A DNA stretch of 64,000 nt from Apilactobacillus quenuiae (GTDB taxonomy: Bacteria; Bacillota; Bacilli; Lactobacillales; Lactobacillaceae). Below are positions 42,307-49,977 of the stretch, in pieces (positions within the stretch are counted from its first letter, which is position 1; each line of letters starts with the position of its first letter). The position numbers and the translations under genes are program-made. The stretch spans positions 248,001 through 312,000 of the forward strand of contig NZ_POSN01000001.1 in the NCBI RefSeq assembly GCF_002994005.1. Reading direction: 5' to 3'. The notes under the pieces were generated by a model that was not told the DNA's origin, did not search any database, and saw only the letters and a list, made by a program, of their open reading frames with translations.

Positions 42307-42558
42307 TTAGTTGTCACGGAGGCCTTTTTTACGTTGAATGTTTTTAACTTTGTCAGAAGTTATTTCCTTACCTTTTTTATTATAAACCTGAACCATTTCA
42401 ATTTGGCTTCTCATATTTTCTTTAAAACGTTTTAAATATTTTTGATGTAACTCTTTTCTTTCAGCATCTTCAGCTTCAGTCAATCCTTGTTCCTTTTTCT
42501 TTTTAGATAATTCATTTATTCTAGGAATCAATTCTTTTAATACTTTGTCTTCTGCCAT
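42307..42558 (-). CDS. ynzC: DUF896 family protein (YnzC)
   Basis: An 83-residue cytosolic protein. LIPRINELSKKKKEQGLTEAEDAERKEL is the two-helix DUF896 fold. In B. subtilis the homologue belongs to the SOS-induced yneA operon next to lexA. Here it lies directly divergent from lexA with the SOS box in between, and no yneA division inhibitor is present. Confidence 0.92.
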   Translation of the reverse strand: MAEDKVLKELIPRINELSKKKKEQGLTEAEDAERKELHQKYLKRFKENMRSQIEMVQVYNKKGKEITSDKVKNIQRKKGLRDN

Positions 42559-42584
42559 TTTAAAATCTCCTTGTTATAAAATTA

Positions 42585-42598
42585 CGAACATTTGTTTA
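42585..42598. promoter_or_regulatory. SOS box (LexA operator)
   Basis: CGAACATTTGTTTA matches the Gram-positive LexA consensus CGAACRNRYGTTYC apart from the final bases. It overlaps the lexA promoter -35 box and also faces ynzC. Confidence 0.88.
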
Positions 42599-42623
42599 CA
42601 TTTTCTTATTATGCTAATATTAA
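42595..42623 (+). promoter_or_regulatory. Promoter of lexA
   Basis: -35 TTTACA and -10 TATTAA separated by 17 bases, overlapping the SOS box and about 34 bases from the start codon. Confidence 0.75.
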
Positions 42624-42656
42624 AGCTAAATAAAATCAAGAATTGAGGCGTTTTAT

Positions 42657-43292
42657 ATGACCTTACCAAAAGATAAAGTATCTTCTAAACAAATAAATAT
42701 TTTAAAATTCATTTGGAACTCAATTAATGATCAAGGTTATCCCCCAACAGTAAGAGAAATTGGTAAAGAAATGGGCTTAGCATCTACTTCAACTGTGCAT
42801 GGACATTTAAGTCGTTTATCACAAAAAGGACTTTTGATCAAAAATAATGCTAAGCCCAGAGCAATTGAAATCACAGAAGCAGGCTTAAATCAATTAGGCA
42901 TTAATTCACATTCAAATAAAATACCAATATTAGGGAATGTGGCTGCTGGTGAACCAATTCTTGCAGTAGAGAATTCAAATGAATACTTTTCTTTGCCTGA
43001 CCAATTCAATAATGATAGTGATATTTTTATGCTAAACATAAAGGGTGAAAGCATGATTAATATTGGGATCTTTGATAATGATAAAGTTATTGTCAAAAAA
43101 CAATCAACTGCCGAAAATGGCGATGTTGTCATTGCAATGAACGATAAAAACGAAGCAACATGCAAGAAATTCTTTAAAGAAAGTAATCACTATAGGCTAC
43201 AACCTGAAAATGATTATATGAGTCCAATTATATTAAATAACGTTAAAATATTAGGAAAAGTAATTGGTTTATATAGAGATAACATTAATTAA
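42657..43292 (+). CDS. lexA: SOS repressor LexA
   Basis: A 211-residue repressor. The winged helix has [22 protein letters not shown] (residues 29-50 region). The self-cleavage site is Ala97-Gly98 in NVAAGEP, and the Ser-Lys dyad is Ser132 (GESM) with Lys170 (EATCKKF). All parts for RecA-stimulated cleavage are present. It is autoregulated through the SOS box upstream. Its 3' end overlaps the convergent deoxyribosyltransferase gene by four bases. Confidence 0.97.
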   Translation: MTLPKDKVSSKQINILKFIWNSINDQGYPPTVREIGKEMGLASTSTVHGHLSRLSQKGLLIKNNAKPRAIEITEAGLNQLGINSHSNKIPILGNVAAGEPILAVENSNEYFSLPDQFNNDSDIFMLNIKGESMINIGIFDNDKVIVKKQSTAENGDVVIAMNDKNEATCKKFFKESNHYRLQPENDYMSPIILNNVKILGKVIGLYRDNIN

Positions 43293-43726
43293 AATACTTT
43301 TCCTTCATAGTAAGATTCTGGTAAATTATTAAAATCATAATCTTGTACTTCTTCAAACTTAGTTAAATAAGCAATTGAGCTATTACTTAACATTAAGTTA
43401 ACGTTATTATCTTTTTCATGAAAAATAATAATTGGCTTATTTATAGCTTTGGCATATCCAATTTCAAAAGCTGTCCCACTATCTACATTATCTTCAACGT
43501 AGTCGATAATTGCGATAATGGCATCAGCTTTTTTTATTTCATCAGTATCTAATTTAAATACTTTTTTTGACCACTCTTGGGTTCCAACTTCGCAATCATT
43601 AATTTCTGATTTTCTAGGACTAAATACATTACTTACTGTAGTATTTTTTGCTAAAGCATTTTCTATTTTATAAATTCTATCAATTTGTTCGTCATCAAAA
43701 AATGGACTAGCTAAATATAAATTCAT
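43289..43726 (-). CDS. Nucleoside 2-deoxyribosyltransferase
   Basis: A 145-residue enzyme that moves 2'-deoxyribose between bases, a nucleotide-salvage activity well known in lactobacilli. [15 protein letters not shown] at the N-terminus and [20 protein letters not shown] near residue 82, containing the catalytic Glu, are diagnostic. Lies 11 bases downstream of mvaS. Confidence 0.9.
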   Translation of the reverse strand: MNLYLASPFFDDEQIDRIYKIENALAKNTTVSNVFSPRKSEINDCEVGTQEWSKKVFKLDTDEIKKADAIIAIIDYVEDNVDSGTAFEIGYAKAINKPIIIFHEKDNNVNLMLSNSSIAYLTKFEEVQDYDFNNLPESYYEGKVF

Positions 43727-43737
43727 ATTAAATTCCC

Positions 43738-44913
43738 CTATTTATGATCATAAATTCTTTGATTATCTTTTAATTCTTTTAAGAAAAATTCGGCATCATC
43801 AGATTTCCAGTCTAGCTCCATATTAATATTTTTGATAGGAAGCCATTGATTAAAGATTGTTTCATATTCACTGATGGTTAATTTTTTTCTGCTATTCATC
43901 ATTGAGTCAATTTCTTCTATTGAATAATTATTTTTAAAACTACGTTCTAATTTCATTGAGAAAAATTCTCCTTGAGCTCCAGACCCATAGCTAAACAGAC
44001 CAATTCTATCTCCAGTTTTTAAATCATTAGAATTATTAATTAGTGATAAAAAGCTTAAATATAATGAACCTGTATATAGATTACCAATATTTTCACTATA
44101 TATTTTGCTAACATTAAACTCATTCTTCAATTCTTCTTGCTTTAATTCAGATGCTTCAGGTAAAACTGCTCTTAGACCTTTAATCCCCATTTTTACATAA
44201 GGCAAATGGAAAGTTATAGCTTTATAATCATTAATTGAGAGTCCATTCATTTGATTATATTTATCCCAAGTATTTTTAAAGAAATCCACATAAACGTTAT
44301 TAGAATAGTGTCCATCTACAACTGCCTCTGTTCGATATAGTGGGCGCCAAAAATCCATTATATCATCTGAATGAAATGCACTTTCACCGTCGAACGAAGC
44401 AATTGAAGGATCAGATGAAACTATCATAGAAATAGCACCACCACCTTGTGTTACTTCACCAGGGGTATTAAGACCATATCTAGCAATATCAGCACCAATT
44501 ACTAAAGCTTTTTTATCAGGATGATTAGTTACATATTCTTTGGCCATTTGTAACCCTGCAGTTGCACCATAACACGCTTGTTTTATTTCAAAAGCACGAG
44601 CAGATGCATTTAAATTTAATAAATTCTGCAAATATATAGCCGCTGATTTTGAATTATCGACACCAGTTTCTGTCCCAAAGATTATCAAGTCAATACTCTT
44701 CTTATCATCTTCATTAATAATTTTTTGGCTAGCATTTGCAGCCATCGTTACAACATCTTGAGTATTAGGAATTACAGCTTGCTTTTTTTGACCAATTCCA
44801 ATTAAATATTTATTTGGATCTTCATTTCTGGCATTTGCTAAATCCACCATATCAATATATTTATTAGGTGAATAAAAACCAATTTTATCAATTCCAACCT
44901 TCAAATTACTCAC
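43738..44913 (-). CDS. mvaS: Hydroxymethylglutaryl-CoA synthase
   Basis: A 391-residue thiolase-fold enzyme joining acetyl-CoA and acetoacetyl-CoA in the mevalonate pathway, used for isoprenoids in Gram-positive cocci and lactobacilli. The catalytic Cys114 is in IKQACYGATAG, the general-base Glu82 in GTETG, and the His in FHLPYVKMG. Supplies precursors for UppS, encoded in the same window. Confidence 0.96.
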   Translation of the reverse strand: MSNLKVGIDKIGFYSPNKYIDMVDLANARNEDPNKYLIGIGQKKQAVIPNTQDVVTMAANASQKIINEDDKKSIDLIIFGTETGVDNSKSAAIYLQNLLNLNASARAFEIKQACYGATAGLQMAKEYVTNHPDKKALVIGADIARYGLNTPGEVTQGGGAISMIVSSDPSIASFDGESAFHSDDIMDFWRPLYRTEAVVDGHYSNNVYVDFFKNTWDKYNQMNGLSINDYKAITFHLPYVKMGIKGLRAVLPEASELKQEELKNEFNVSKIYSENIGNLYTGSLYLSFLSLINNSNDLKTGDRIGLFSYGSGAQGEFFSMKLERSFKNNYSIEEIDSMMNSRKKLTISEYETIFNQWLPIKNINMELDWKSDDAEFFLKELKDNQRIYDHK

Positions 44914-44978
44914 TCAACTTTCATAACAGGATAATATTATTTTACTATCAATTAATTTAATAACAAAATATATAGAAT

Positions 44979-45004
44979 AAAAAGCACACATACGTGTGCT
45001 TTTT
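44979..45004. terminator. Terminator upstream of mvaS
   Basis: AAAAAGCACACA / TGTGTGCTTTTT-type palindrome (AAAAAGCACACATACGTGTG core) after the 80-residue unknown gene. Confidence 0.88.
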
Positions 45005-45005
45005 A

Positions 45006-45248
45006 TTATTTTTCTAAATGAATTTTATATTGGTCCGAATTATTCATAGAATTAATAATTTGGCCTTCTGATAATTGACCTGTATATACAAAGTTTTCAT
45101 GTTTTTGACCAGTTGAAATAAATGTCCATTGAACCACTTGTTGTCCCATGCCAACAGGAATTCTAACTCCTGATAATTGACCCGTACTATTATCAGATAA
45201 TTTAATTTCTTGGTTACCAAGATTGGTATTTACGTTTAATTTTAACAT
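45006..45248 (-). CDS. Unknown small protein, 80 residues
   Basis: Not recognised. It begins at the ATG at 45248 behind AAGGAG. The sequence is soluble and predicted mostly beta (LKLNVNTNLGNQEIKLSD, VVQWTFISTGQKHENFVYTG), without a signal peptide, and may be a small beta-barrel. It has its own terminator and lies between mvaS and the hexosaminidase gene. Confidence 0.65.
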   Translation of the reverse strand: MLKLNVNTNLGNQEIKLSDNSTGQLSGVRIPVGMGQQVVQWTFISTGQKHENFVYTGQLSEGQIINSMNNSDQYKIHLEK

Positions 45249-45317
45249 TATAAACTCCTTAAAAATTATGTAATACAATATAAATATAACATAATTTGTC
45301 TAATTAATTAATTTACT

Positions 45318-46454
45318 TTAGTAATTACGTGCTTTTTTAAGAAAATAATTAACAAAATATTCAGTATTTTTATAAGTACTATCTCCATCGTATTTATTTG
45401 GATATTCTCCCCATATAGATAATGAAGCACCTATATTATTTTTGCTGTTAGTTTTTTGCTTAAGTGACTCATCATTCCACATATTCATTTTCCATTTATT
45501 AATATCATCCCGCCACTCTTTAATTGAAGACTTAGTAAAAGAAAGTGGATCAGTAATTATATATAAGTAGTAACTATTATAATTAATCGTTTTAAAACCA
45601 GCAGCGTTCAGTTGTGGTAAAGTAGCACGCAATTTAATATTAGCTTCGTAGTCTTCTTTATCACTAACATCGCCACTAAGGCTCCAATAATTAATCAATA
45701 TGTTTTTATGATACTTTTTAAGAACTGCTTTATGAAAGCTATCATTCCACATCTCTAACTTTAAACCTTTAGAGTTTATATAGTCATCAATACTATTTAT
45801 ATATTTAACTGCTGCATTTTGATCTTTTCTGTTGTTAATAGTAATTTCATCAGCGCCTACGCTAAAGTAAAATCCTTTAGGTATCATTCCTACATATTCG
45901 CTTAATATTTTTTTAGATAAATTAATAGTTTCTTTCTTACCATAAAACATTTCATTGTATCCATCAGCATTCCTTAATCTTTTCACCGTCTTGTTACCAT
46001 TTTTTGTATAAGATAACAGTCTAAATAAAGATTGGGCATGACCAGGTAAATCTATCTCTGGTACAACTTGAATTCCTTTTTCATAACCATACTGAATAAC
46101 ATCCAATAACTGATCTTTACTTAAAAATGGTAGATGCGTTTTTTTATTATAATAAACATCACCCTTTTTAGTAGCATTATCAACAGTTTGGTTTAAGGTA
46201 GAATTTTCAATTCCAAAGTTTTCATTGTCGTTTAAATGTAATTGCAAATAGGTTGCTTTATTTTTACTTAATAAATTAATATATTGTTTTATTTTATCAG
46301 TAGAGTAATAAACTCTTGAACAATCCAAAGTTAAACCAATTCTTTTATTATCGGCCAATGCATTAATGTTACTCTTGGCTAGGCCAAATAATTGAAAGGA
46401 TAATATAATAAAAGTAAAGAGGATTGTAAATACTGTTATAACTTTTTTCTTCAT
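45318..46454 (-). CDS. Secreted beta-N-acetylhexosaminidase (GH20)
   Basis: A 378-residue protein with an N-terminal signal or anchor helix (residues 3-25). The GH20 barrel is shown by YLQLHLNDNENFG near 69, VVPEIDLPGHAQS near 130, and the catalytic pair Asp202-Glu203 in FSVGADEI. It would remove terminal N-acetylglucosamine or N-acetylgalactosamine from glycans outside the cell. The usual N-terminal GH20b domain is missing, so it is a short form. It marks the last gene before the broken-gene region. Confidence 0.9.
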   Translation of the reverse strand: MKKKVITVFTILFTFIILSFQLFGLAKSNINALADNKRIGLTLDCSRVYYSTDKIKQYINLLSKNKATYLQLHLNDNENFGIENSTLNQTVDNATKKGDVYYNKKTHLPFLSKDQLLDVIQYGYEKGIQVVPEIDLPGHAQSLFRLLSYTKNGNKTVKRLRNADGYNEMFYGKKETINLSKKILSEYVGMIPKGFYFSVGADEITINNRKDQNAAVKYINSIDDYINSKGLKLEMWNDSFHKAVLKKYHKNILINYWSLSGDVSDKEDYEANIKLRATLPQLNAAGFKTINYNSYYLYIITDPLSFTKSSIKEWRDDINKWKMNMWNDESLKQKTNSKNNIGASLSIWGEYPNKYDGDSTYKNTEYFVNYFLKKARNY

Positions 46455-46825
46455 AAACTAAAACTCTTTTCCTTAAAAGTTATAGATTAATTATATCATT
46501 TATATTAAAAAATATCCTAATCTCCAGATTTAAAAAGAATAATAATTGAATACGTTGTCTAATTAGTATAAAAATAATGTTTGAATTTAATATTTTAAAT
46601 CTTAGATTCTTTATTGCATACATAATTCAGCAATCAGTACTCTTGTTTGGATTTGGTTCTTCTAAAAATAGATGCGATGCTTATAATGCATTGTGCATTT
46701 TTTAATTATTAAACAACATAATAAATTTATTTGATAAATGTATACATAATAATTGAAATTAATAAACATATAAGATTGATATAATTAAATTGCATCCTAC
46801 TTTAAAAGATAGGAGGTTCCTAATT
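46455..46825. other. Gene-free AT-rich spacer before the accessory region
   Basis: No coding sequence found. It holds a small hairpin AATGCA / TGCATT with a T-run (46685-46703) and an extended -10 promoter for the next short ORF (46777-46785). No tRNA or clear attachment site is visible. Confidence 0.6.
46777..46785 (+). promoter_or_regulatory. Extended -10 promoter of the 17-residue ORF
   Basis: TGATATAAT, a TGn extended -10 with perfect TATAAT. No good -35 at the usual spacing, as allowed for extended -10 promoters. Confidence 0.6.
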
Positions 46826-46879
46826 ATGGAATTTATGTTAGAGTTAGCTCTTAAGATTTCAGCAATGTTCAAATGTTAA
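46826..46879 (+). CDS. Short ORF, 17-residue peptide with strong ribosome site
   Basis: MEFMLELALKISAMFKC, preceded by AGGAGG and followed after a few bases by a strong terminator (46882-46923). The Shine-Dalgarno lies in a possible stem (TCCTA / TAGGA). The unit of about 130 bases is therefore a complete mini-gene: promoter, leader, ORF, terminator. It could be an amphipathic regulatory or toxic peptide, a signalling peptide, or just a small RNA. No family is recognised. Confidence 0.45.
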   Translation: MEFMLELALKISAMFKC

Positions 46880-46881
46880 TT

Positions 46882-46923
46882 AATAAAGAATGTGGTACCT
46901 TTTGTATTGCATTCTTTATTTTT
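46882..46923 (+). terminator. Terminator of the short-peptide unit
   Basis: AATAAAGAATG / CATTCTTTATT hairpin with a 17-base loop and following T-run. Confidence 0.8.
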
Positions 46924-46980
46924 AGAGATTAAGAAAGTATATTTAAAAGAAAAGCTATATAAAAATAAGGAGTGTTATTC

Positions 46981-47265
46981 ATGATTGTAGTAAACGTAAG
47001 AATGACAGTTGATCCCAACAAAAAAGCTGAATATTTAAAATTTATTAATGATTTAGTAAATAATTAATTGAAAGATAAAGAAAATTTGGCATATGTTCAT
47101 TATCAAAATACTAACAATGAAAACAAATATTTAATCTTAGAACATTCGGATAACCAAGAAGACTTATATGCTCGTTTAAAAACCAAACATTTAATAAACT
47201 TTCAAGAACATATCGAAGAATTTGTTACTGAAAAACCTGAACTATTATTCTTAAATGAAAAATAA
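46981..47265 (+). pseudogene. Antibiotic-biosynthesis-monooxygenase-domain protein interrupted by an in-frame stop
   Basis: The ATG at 46981, behind AAGGAG, opens a 28-codon stretch (MIVVNVRMTVDPNKKAEYLK...) ending in TAA at 47065. The same frame continues at once for 65 codons (LKDKENLAYVHYQNTNNENK..., HIEEFVTEKPELLFLNEK). Joined, they make a normal ABM-type domain of about 94 residues, as in small quinol-monooxygenase-like proteins. The single stop is thus a nonsense mutation, or a sequencing error. Confidence 0.8.
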
Positions 47266-47276
47266 ATATAATATGA

Positions 47277-47341
47277 AAACCACTCTATCACTGAATTGTG
47301 ACAAGATGGTTTTTATTATTCATATTGCTTATTTTTCTTGA
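47277..47341. repeat. 65-base repeat, copy A (terminator-like)
   Basis: Nearly the same sequence recurs at 49978-50042, with about seven differences by eye. Each copy starts with AACCACYCTATCA, has an imperfect stem closing with GGTGGTTTTT-like bases, and ends in ATATTGCTTATTTTT. Each follows a broken gene. Confidence 0.75.
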
Positions 47342-47408
47342 ATAAACGAAATATATTTGAGATTATAATCGTAGGAAATTAGGCTTTATAAAGCATTTCA
47401 CAAAGCTT

Positions 47409-47580
47409 AACTAAAGATTAAAGACGAAAATATTACAATATCTGCAAGTATAAATAGAATATAAATCATTCTATAAAGTTTATTGGTTAATTCAAAAACA
47501 CGTTTCCTATTATCAGGATCTAATTTATAAAATCCCTTAATTTTCTTCCAGAGCTTAAAGAAAATGTATTCTAAATAAAA
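47409..47580 (-). pseudogene. Remnant of a small membrane protein
   Basis: An open frame of about 57 codons without a start codon ends at 47409. It reads KLWKKIKGFYKLDPDNRKR and then a hydrophobic YILFILADIVIFSSLIFS tail. Upstream in frame is a stop codon, then the toxin terminator. It looks like the C-terminal piece of a lost gene. Confidence 0.4.
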
Positions 47581-47618
47581 AAAGACATACTAACTAAATT
47601 AATAGATAGTATGTCTTT
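47581..47618 (-). terminator. Terminator of toxin mRNA, copy 1
   Basis: AAAGACATACTA / TAGTATGTCTTT followed by a T-run on the minus strand, 15 bases after the toxin stop. Confidence 0.88.
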
Positions 47619-47632
47619 ACATTTAATCTAAA

Positions 47633-47734
47633 TTACTTCTTAAGTTTCTTAATAGCAAAATAGATTAAATCCCTAATTATTGCTGCAGTTAATGAAATTA
47701 ATACTGCCTCAATAATGTGAAGTAAGGAGGGCAT
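47633..47734 (-). CDS. Putative type I toxin peptide, copy 1 (33 residues)
   Basis: The peptide begins MPSLLHIIEAVLISLTAAII and ends RDLIYFAIKKLKK: one hydrophobic helix with a basic C-terminal tail, the plan of membrane-acting type I toxins of the Fst/Ldr kind, though the sequence is not one I can assign to a named family. AGGAGG lies seven bases before the ATG. The mRNA starts from an extended -10 (TGATATAAT, 47825-47833), has a leader of about 84 bases, and ends at the hairpin at 47581. Copy 2 at 58124 differs by only two conservative residues (R21K, F26L). Confidence 0.8.
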   Translation of the reverse strand: MPSLLHIIEAVLISLTAAIIRDLIYFAIKKLKK

Positions 47735-47824
47735 ATTCACACCTCCTCTCTGATATAAATTGGCATTTGCATAATTCTAATTAGCAGCTGATAGACTACT
47801 GATCAGAAACAAATTGCCTATGTA

Positions 47825-47833
47825 ATTATATCA
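47825..47833 (-). promoter_or_regulatory. Promoter of toxin copy 1
   Basis: Extended -10 TGATATAAT on the minus strand. The leader RNA after it contains an outer stem (GGCAATTTG / CAAATGCC) preserved in copy 2 despite base changes. Confidence 0.7.
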
Positions 47834-47867
47834 GAGTTTGAATATATTAAAATACAAGTTAATATAG

Positions 47868-47897
47868 TTGACTTTATATATAAGTATTAACTATAAT
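47868..47897 (+). promoter_or_regulatory. Promoter of antisense RNA, copy 1
   Basis: -35 TTGACT, 18-base spacer, -10 TATAAT on the plus strand, back to back with the toxin promoter. It is the strongest consensus promoter in the accessory region. Confidence 0.85.
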
Positions 47898-47903
47898 ATG
47901 AAT

Positions 47904-48021
47904 TGTGAAGTAAGGAGATATTCATATCTTCTCTATGTTATGATTCTGATAGGTCATAACATTCGATTAAAAAACAAAAAAATACCTACTAGCTATTAAT
48001 TTAGTTAGTAGGTATTTTTTT
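47904..48021 (+). ncRNA. Putative antitoxin small RNA, copy 1
   Basis: A transcript of about 118 bases from the promoter at 47868 to the terminator at 47980-48021. Its first 14 bases (TGTGAAGTAAGGAG) are perfectly complementary to toxin codons 3-6 and a little beyond. The next 17 bases (47918-47934) pair with the toxin Shine-Dalgarno and the first bases of the start codon, with three mismatches that are all G-U wobbles. A 3-base bulge separates the blocks. A stem GTTATGA / TCATAAC and the terminator follow. It holds no sensible ORF. Confidence 0.8.
47980..48021. terminator. Terminator shared by antisense RNA copy 1 and lysin remnant
   Basis: AAATACCTACT / AGTAGGTATTT with T-run on the plus strand, placed between convergent units. 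Confidence 0.88.
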
Positions 48022-48027
48022 ATATTA

Positions 48028-48640
48028 TTATTTAACTCGGTGTAAAAAGTCTTTATTGGCACTTACATAGCCTAAATGAGTTTTTAATCTTGTAACTTTG
48101 CCATCTTTCACAACATCGGCGTAGAAGCATGACTTAGCTCCAAATCTAGGTTCACGTTTACTCTTTAAGTGTAGGTCAGAGTATGTGTTAAGCATGGATT
48201 TAGCTTCAAAGAGCTTACCTTTTTGCCAGTAAGTAGATTGTTTAGGCTTTTCAAAACTTGTAAAGTGGCCAGTTTTATCTAAACTTAAATCGACATCACT
48301 ATCACCAGCATATCCAGTCCATGTGTATTGCCATGCATCATATTTCATTTTTGGTTCATAACTAATATTTTCAACCCAAATATTAGGACTATAATGCAAT
48401 TTGTTAATCATGATTTTAGATCCAAACCATGATTCCATTGAGTAGACTGCTAAGTTGTGATAACCAGCATTATATAGAACATCTAAGAATTGATTAGTTT
48501 GTGCGGTAAGATTGCCACTTAGGGAGCCATCTTCTACATCAATAGCTAACAAGGTAGATTTATCTAATCCGCATTATTTAACATGCTTTAAAAAGTAATT
48601 AGCTTCAGCAACTGGATTACCCATATAAAATGATATGCAC
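48028..48640 (-). pseudogene. Truncated phage GH25 lysin remnant
   Basis: The 174-codon open part (48028-48552) matches the C-terminal half of the intact lysin at 58518, including LLAIDVEDGSLSG (active-site DxE) and the wall-binding tail WQKGKLFEAKSMLNTY. Reading upstream, the frame continues through a TAA stop (KHVK-stop-CGLDKS), then a one-base shift (AYHF / YMGNP), and then ends at a junction near 48640 with unrelated plus-strand sequence. The first third of the enzyme, with the first catalytic Asp, is gone. Confidence 0.88.
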
Positions 48641-48651
48641 TAATTACGCCA

Positions 48652-48825
48652 ATGGCATTTTACTACGCAAAACAAGTAAATATTTCTGTTGTTGGTGCTG
48701 TACTAGGAATTATTGGAAGCCTATTATCCGGTATAACAATGGCCTTAGCTTTCCCATCAATTGTATTATTGATTATTGCGGTTGTTTTTGATTTTTTACA
48801 AAAACCAGCTAAAGGAGATAAATAA
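48652..48825 (+). CDS. Small membrane protein, probably a 5'-truncated gene
   Basis: 57 codons from ATG at 48652: MAFYYAKQVNISVVGAVLGI, then two hydrophobic segments, ending LQKPAKGDK. The same frame is open upstream to the junction (YALITP before the Met) and no ribosome site precedes the ATG, so the true start was probably lost when this DNA joined the lysin remnant. Its stop overlaps the next start (TAATG), showing the two were an operon. Confidence 0.55.
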   Translation: MAFYYAKQVNISVVGAVLGIIGSLLSGITMALAFPSIVLLIIAVVFDFLQKPAKGDK

Positions 48826-49401
48826 TGCCTGAAAGACAAGTAAAGCCATGGTATAAAGTTTGGTGGATTTGGGTAATAATTGTTATAGTTCTTTTTGTCT
48901 TATTTGCTATGATTGGTGGCAATGATTCAAAAGATAGTAGTTCTTCAAAAGGTGTAAAAACCACTAAAGGAACTACAAAAAAGACAAATAATTCTACATC
49001 TGCACTAAATAAACAATATAAAGTTGGTCAAAATATCGACTATAAAGGATATAAGATTAAAGTTGATAATGTTACATATGATAATGGCAGTGACTTTGAA
49101 ACTCCAAAAAGTGGCAACAAATATGTTGTGTCTAAAGTAACCATCACAAACAATACTGATGATAAACAAGATTATAACCCATTTGATTTCAAATTAAGTG
49201 CAAATGAAAATGCTACTGATCTAGATGAATCAACTGGTAATGATAAAATATGACAATAATGATTTAAGTAGCGGAACTCTAGAAAAAGGTGCTTCTGTTA
49301 CTGGATACTTAATTGGTCAAGCAAATACTAATGCTAAACTTAAATTACAATACCAACCTAATTATTTTGATAATAAAACTGTTGATGTTGATCTAAATTA
49401 A
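48825..49401 (+). pseudogene. Frameshifted DUF4352-type membrane-anchored protein
   Basis: The first frame (48825-49253) has an N-terminal membrane anchor (WWIWVIIVIVLFVLFAMIGG), a Ser/Thr/Lys-rich linker and an immunoglobulin-like start (YKGYKIKVDNVTYDNG, GNKYVVSKVTITNNTDDKQDY) as in DUF4352 proteins. After NDK an extra A in an AAAA run shifts the frame. The missing end is intact in the other frame: YDNNDLSSGTLEKGASVTGY ... NKTVDVDLN, stop at 49401. One base change would restore about 190 residues. Confidence 0.85.
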
Positions 49402-49408
49402 ATAATAT

Positions 49409-49433
49409 AAGCCATCTATTTGGATGGCTTTTT
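49409..49433 (+). terminator. Terminator after the DUF4352-type gene
   Basis: AAGCCATC / GGATGGCTT followed by TTT. Confidence 0.8.
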
Positions 49434-49440
49434 ATATAAA

Positions 49441-49518
49441 ATTAGTATTACAGATTCATCAGGCGACTTAATTGCTAAGTCATATATGTTTGATAAATTT
49501 AAATTTTTAGATAAATAA
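49441..49518 (+). pseudogene. C-terminal gene remnant
   Basis: 25 codons without start (ISITDSSGDLIAKSYMFDKF...) ending in TAA, then a terminator-like stem AACCAC / GTGG (49524-49567). Probably the last part of a deleted gene. Confidence 0.4.
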
Positions 49519-49592
49519 TAAATAAACCACCCTATCAATTATCACGATTAGAGTGGCTTTTATTTTTGAGTCTATAATATTAAGGAGAAAAA

Positions 49593-49944
49593 ATGAAAAA
49601 AATAATTTTAATATTTATTTTTATATTGATTCTTATAGGTGGTTTTATAGTATACAATCAAGAAGGAGCATACTCAACTAGCCATCAATTCAATAAGATT
49701 ATCAGGTATCCAAATAAAAGAATTAAAAATTATTGTATAAACAGCTATACTTTTAACTATATTAAAAGTCATGATAAACAAGAACTAAAAAATATAACAG
49801 ACAATCAAGGCGGTTGGAGATGTCTTTTATTATGTTGCAACATACATCAACAAAAAAATAGGTATATACGGAAAAATAAACGAATCAGGATTTCACTTGT
49901 TAATGCCTTCGTATAAGGTTAAGAAAATTATCATATATAAATGA
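49593..49944 (+). pseudogene. Frameshifted small exported protein
   Basis: Starts with a clear signal/anchor sequence (MKKIILIFIFILILIGGFIV) behind AAGGAG. The frame to 49916 turns into implausible sequence (WRCLLLCCNIHQQ). From about 49810 the neighbouring frame reads VGDVFYYVATYINKKIGIYG and ends in a normal stop at 49944, so one base was lost or gained near AATCAAGGCGG. No family is recognised. Confidence 0.7.
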
Positions 49945-49977
49945 TTTTTTATGGTATATAACTTTTTCACAATAAAT

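Noticed and set aside
46455-47000. Prophage attachment site next to the hexosaminidase gene
   Set aside because: No tRNA, integrase or defined direct repeat is visible; the other phage end is outside the window.
47343-47632. Possible attachment-like repeat TTTATAAAGCATTT shared with 52550
   Set aside because: Only about 14 AT-rich bases match, which is expected by chance in such DNA.
47881-47945. 12-codon minus-strand ORF (MNISLLHNSYYS) resembling the toxin start
   Set aside because: It is the reverse complement of the antisense RNA pairing segment; it has no promoter of its own on that strand and stops early.
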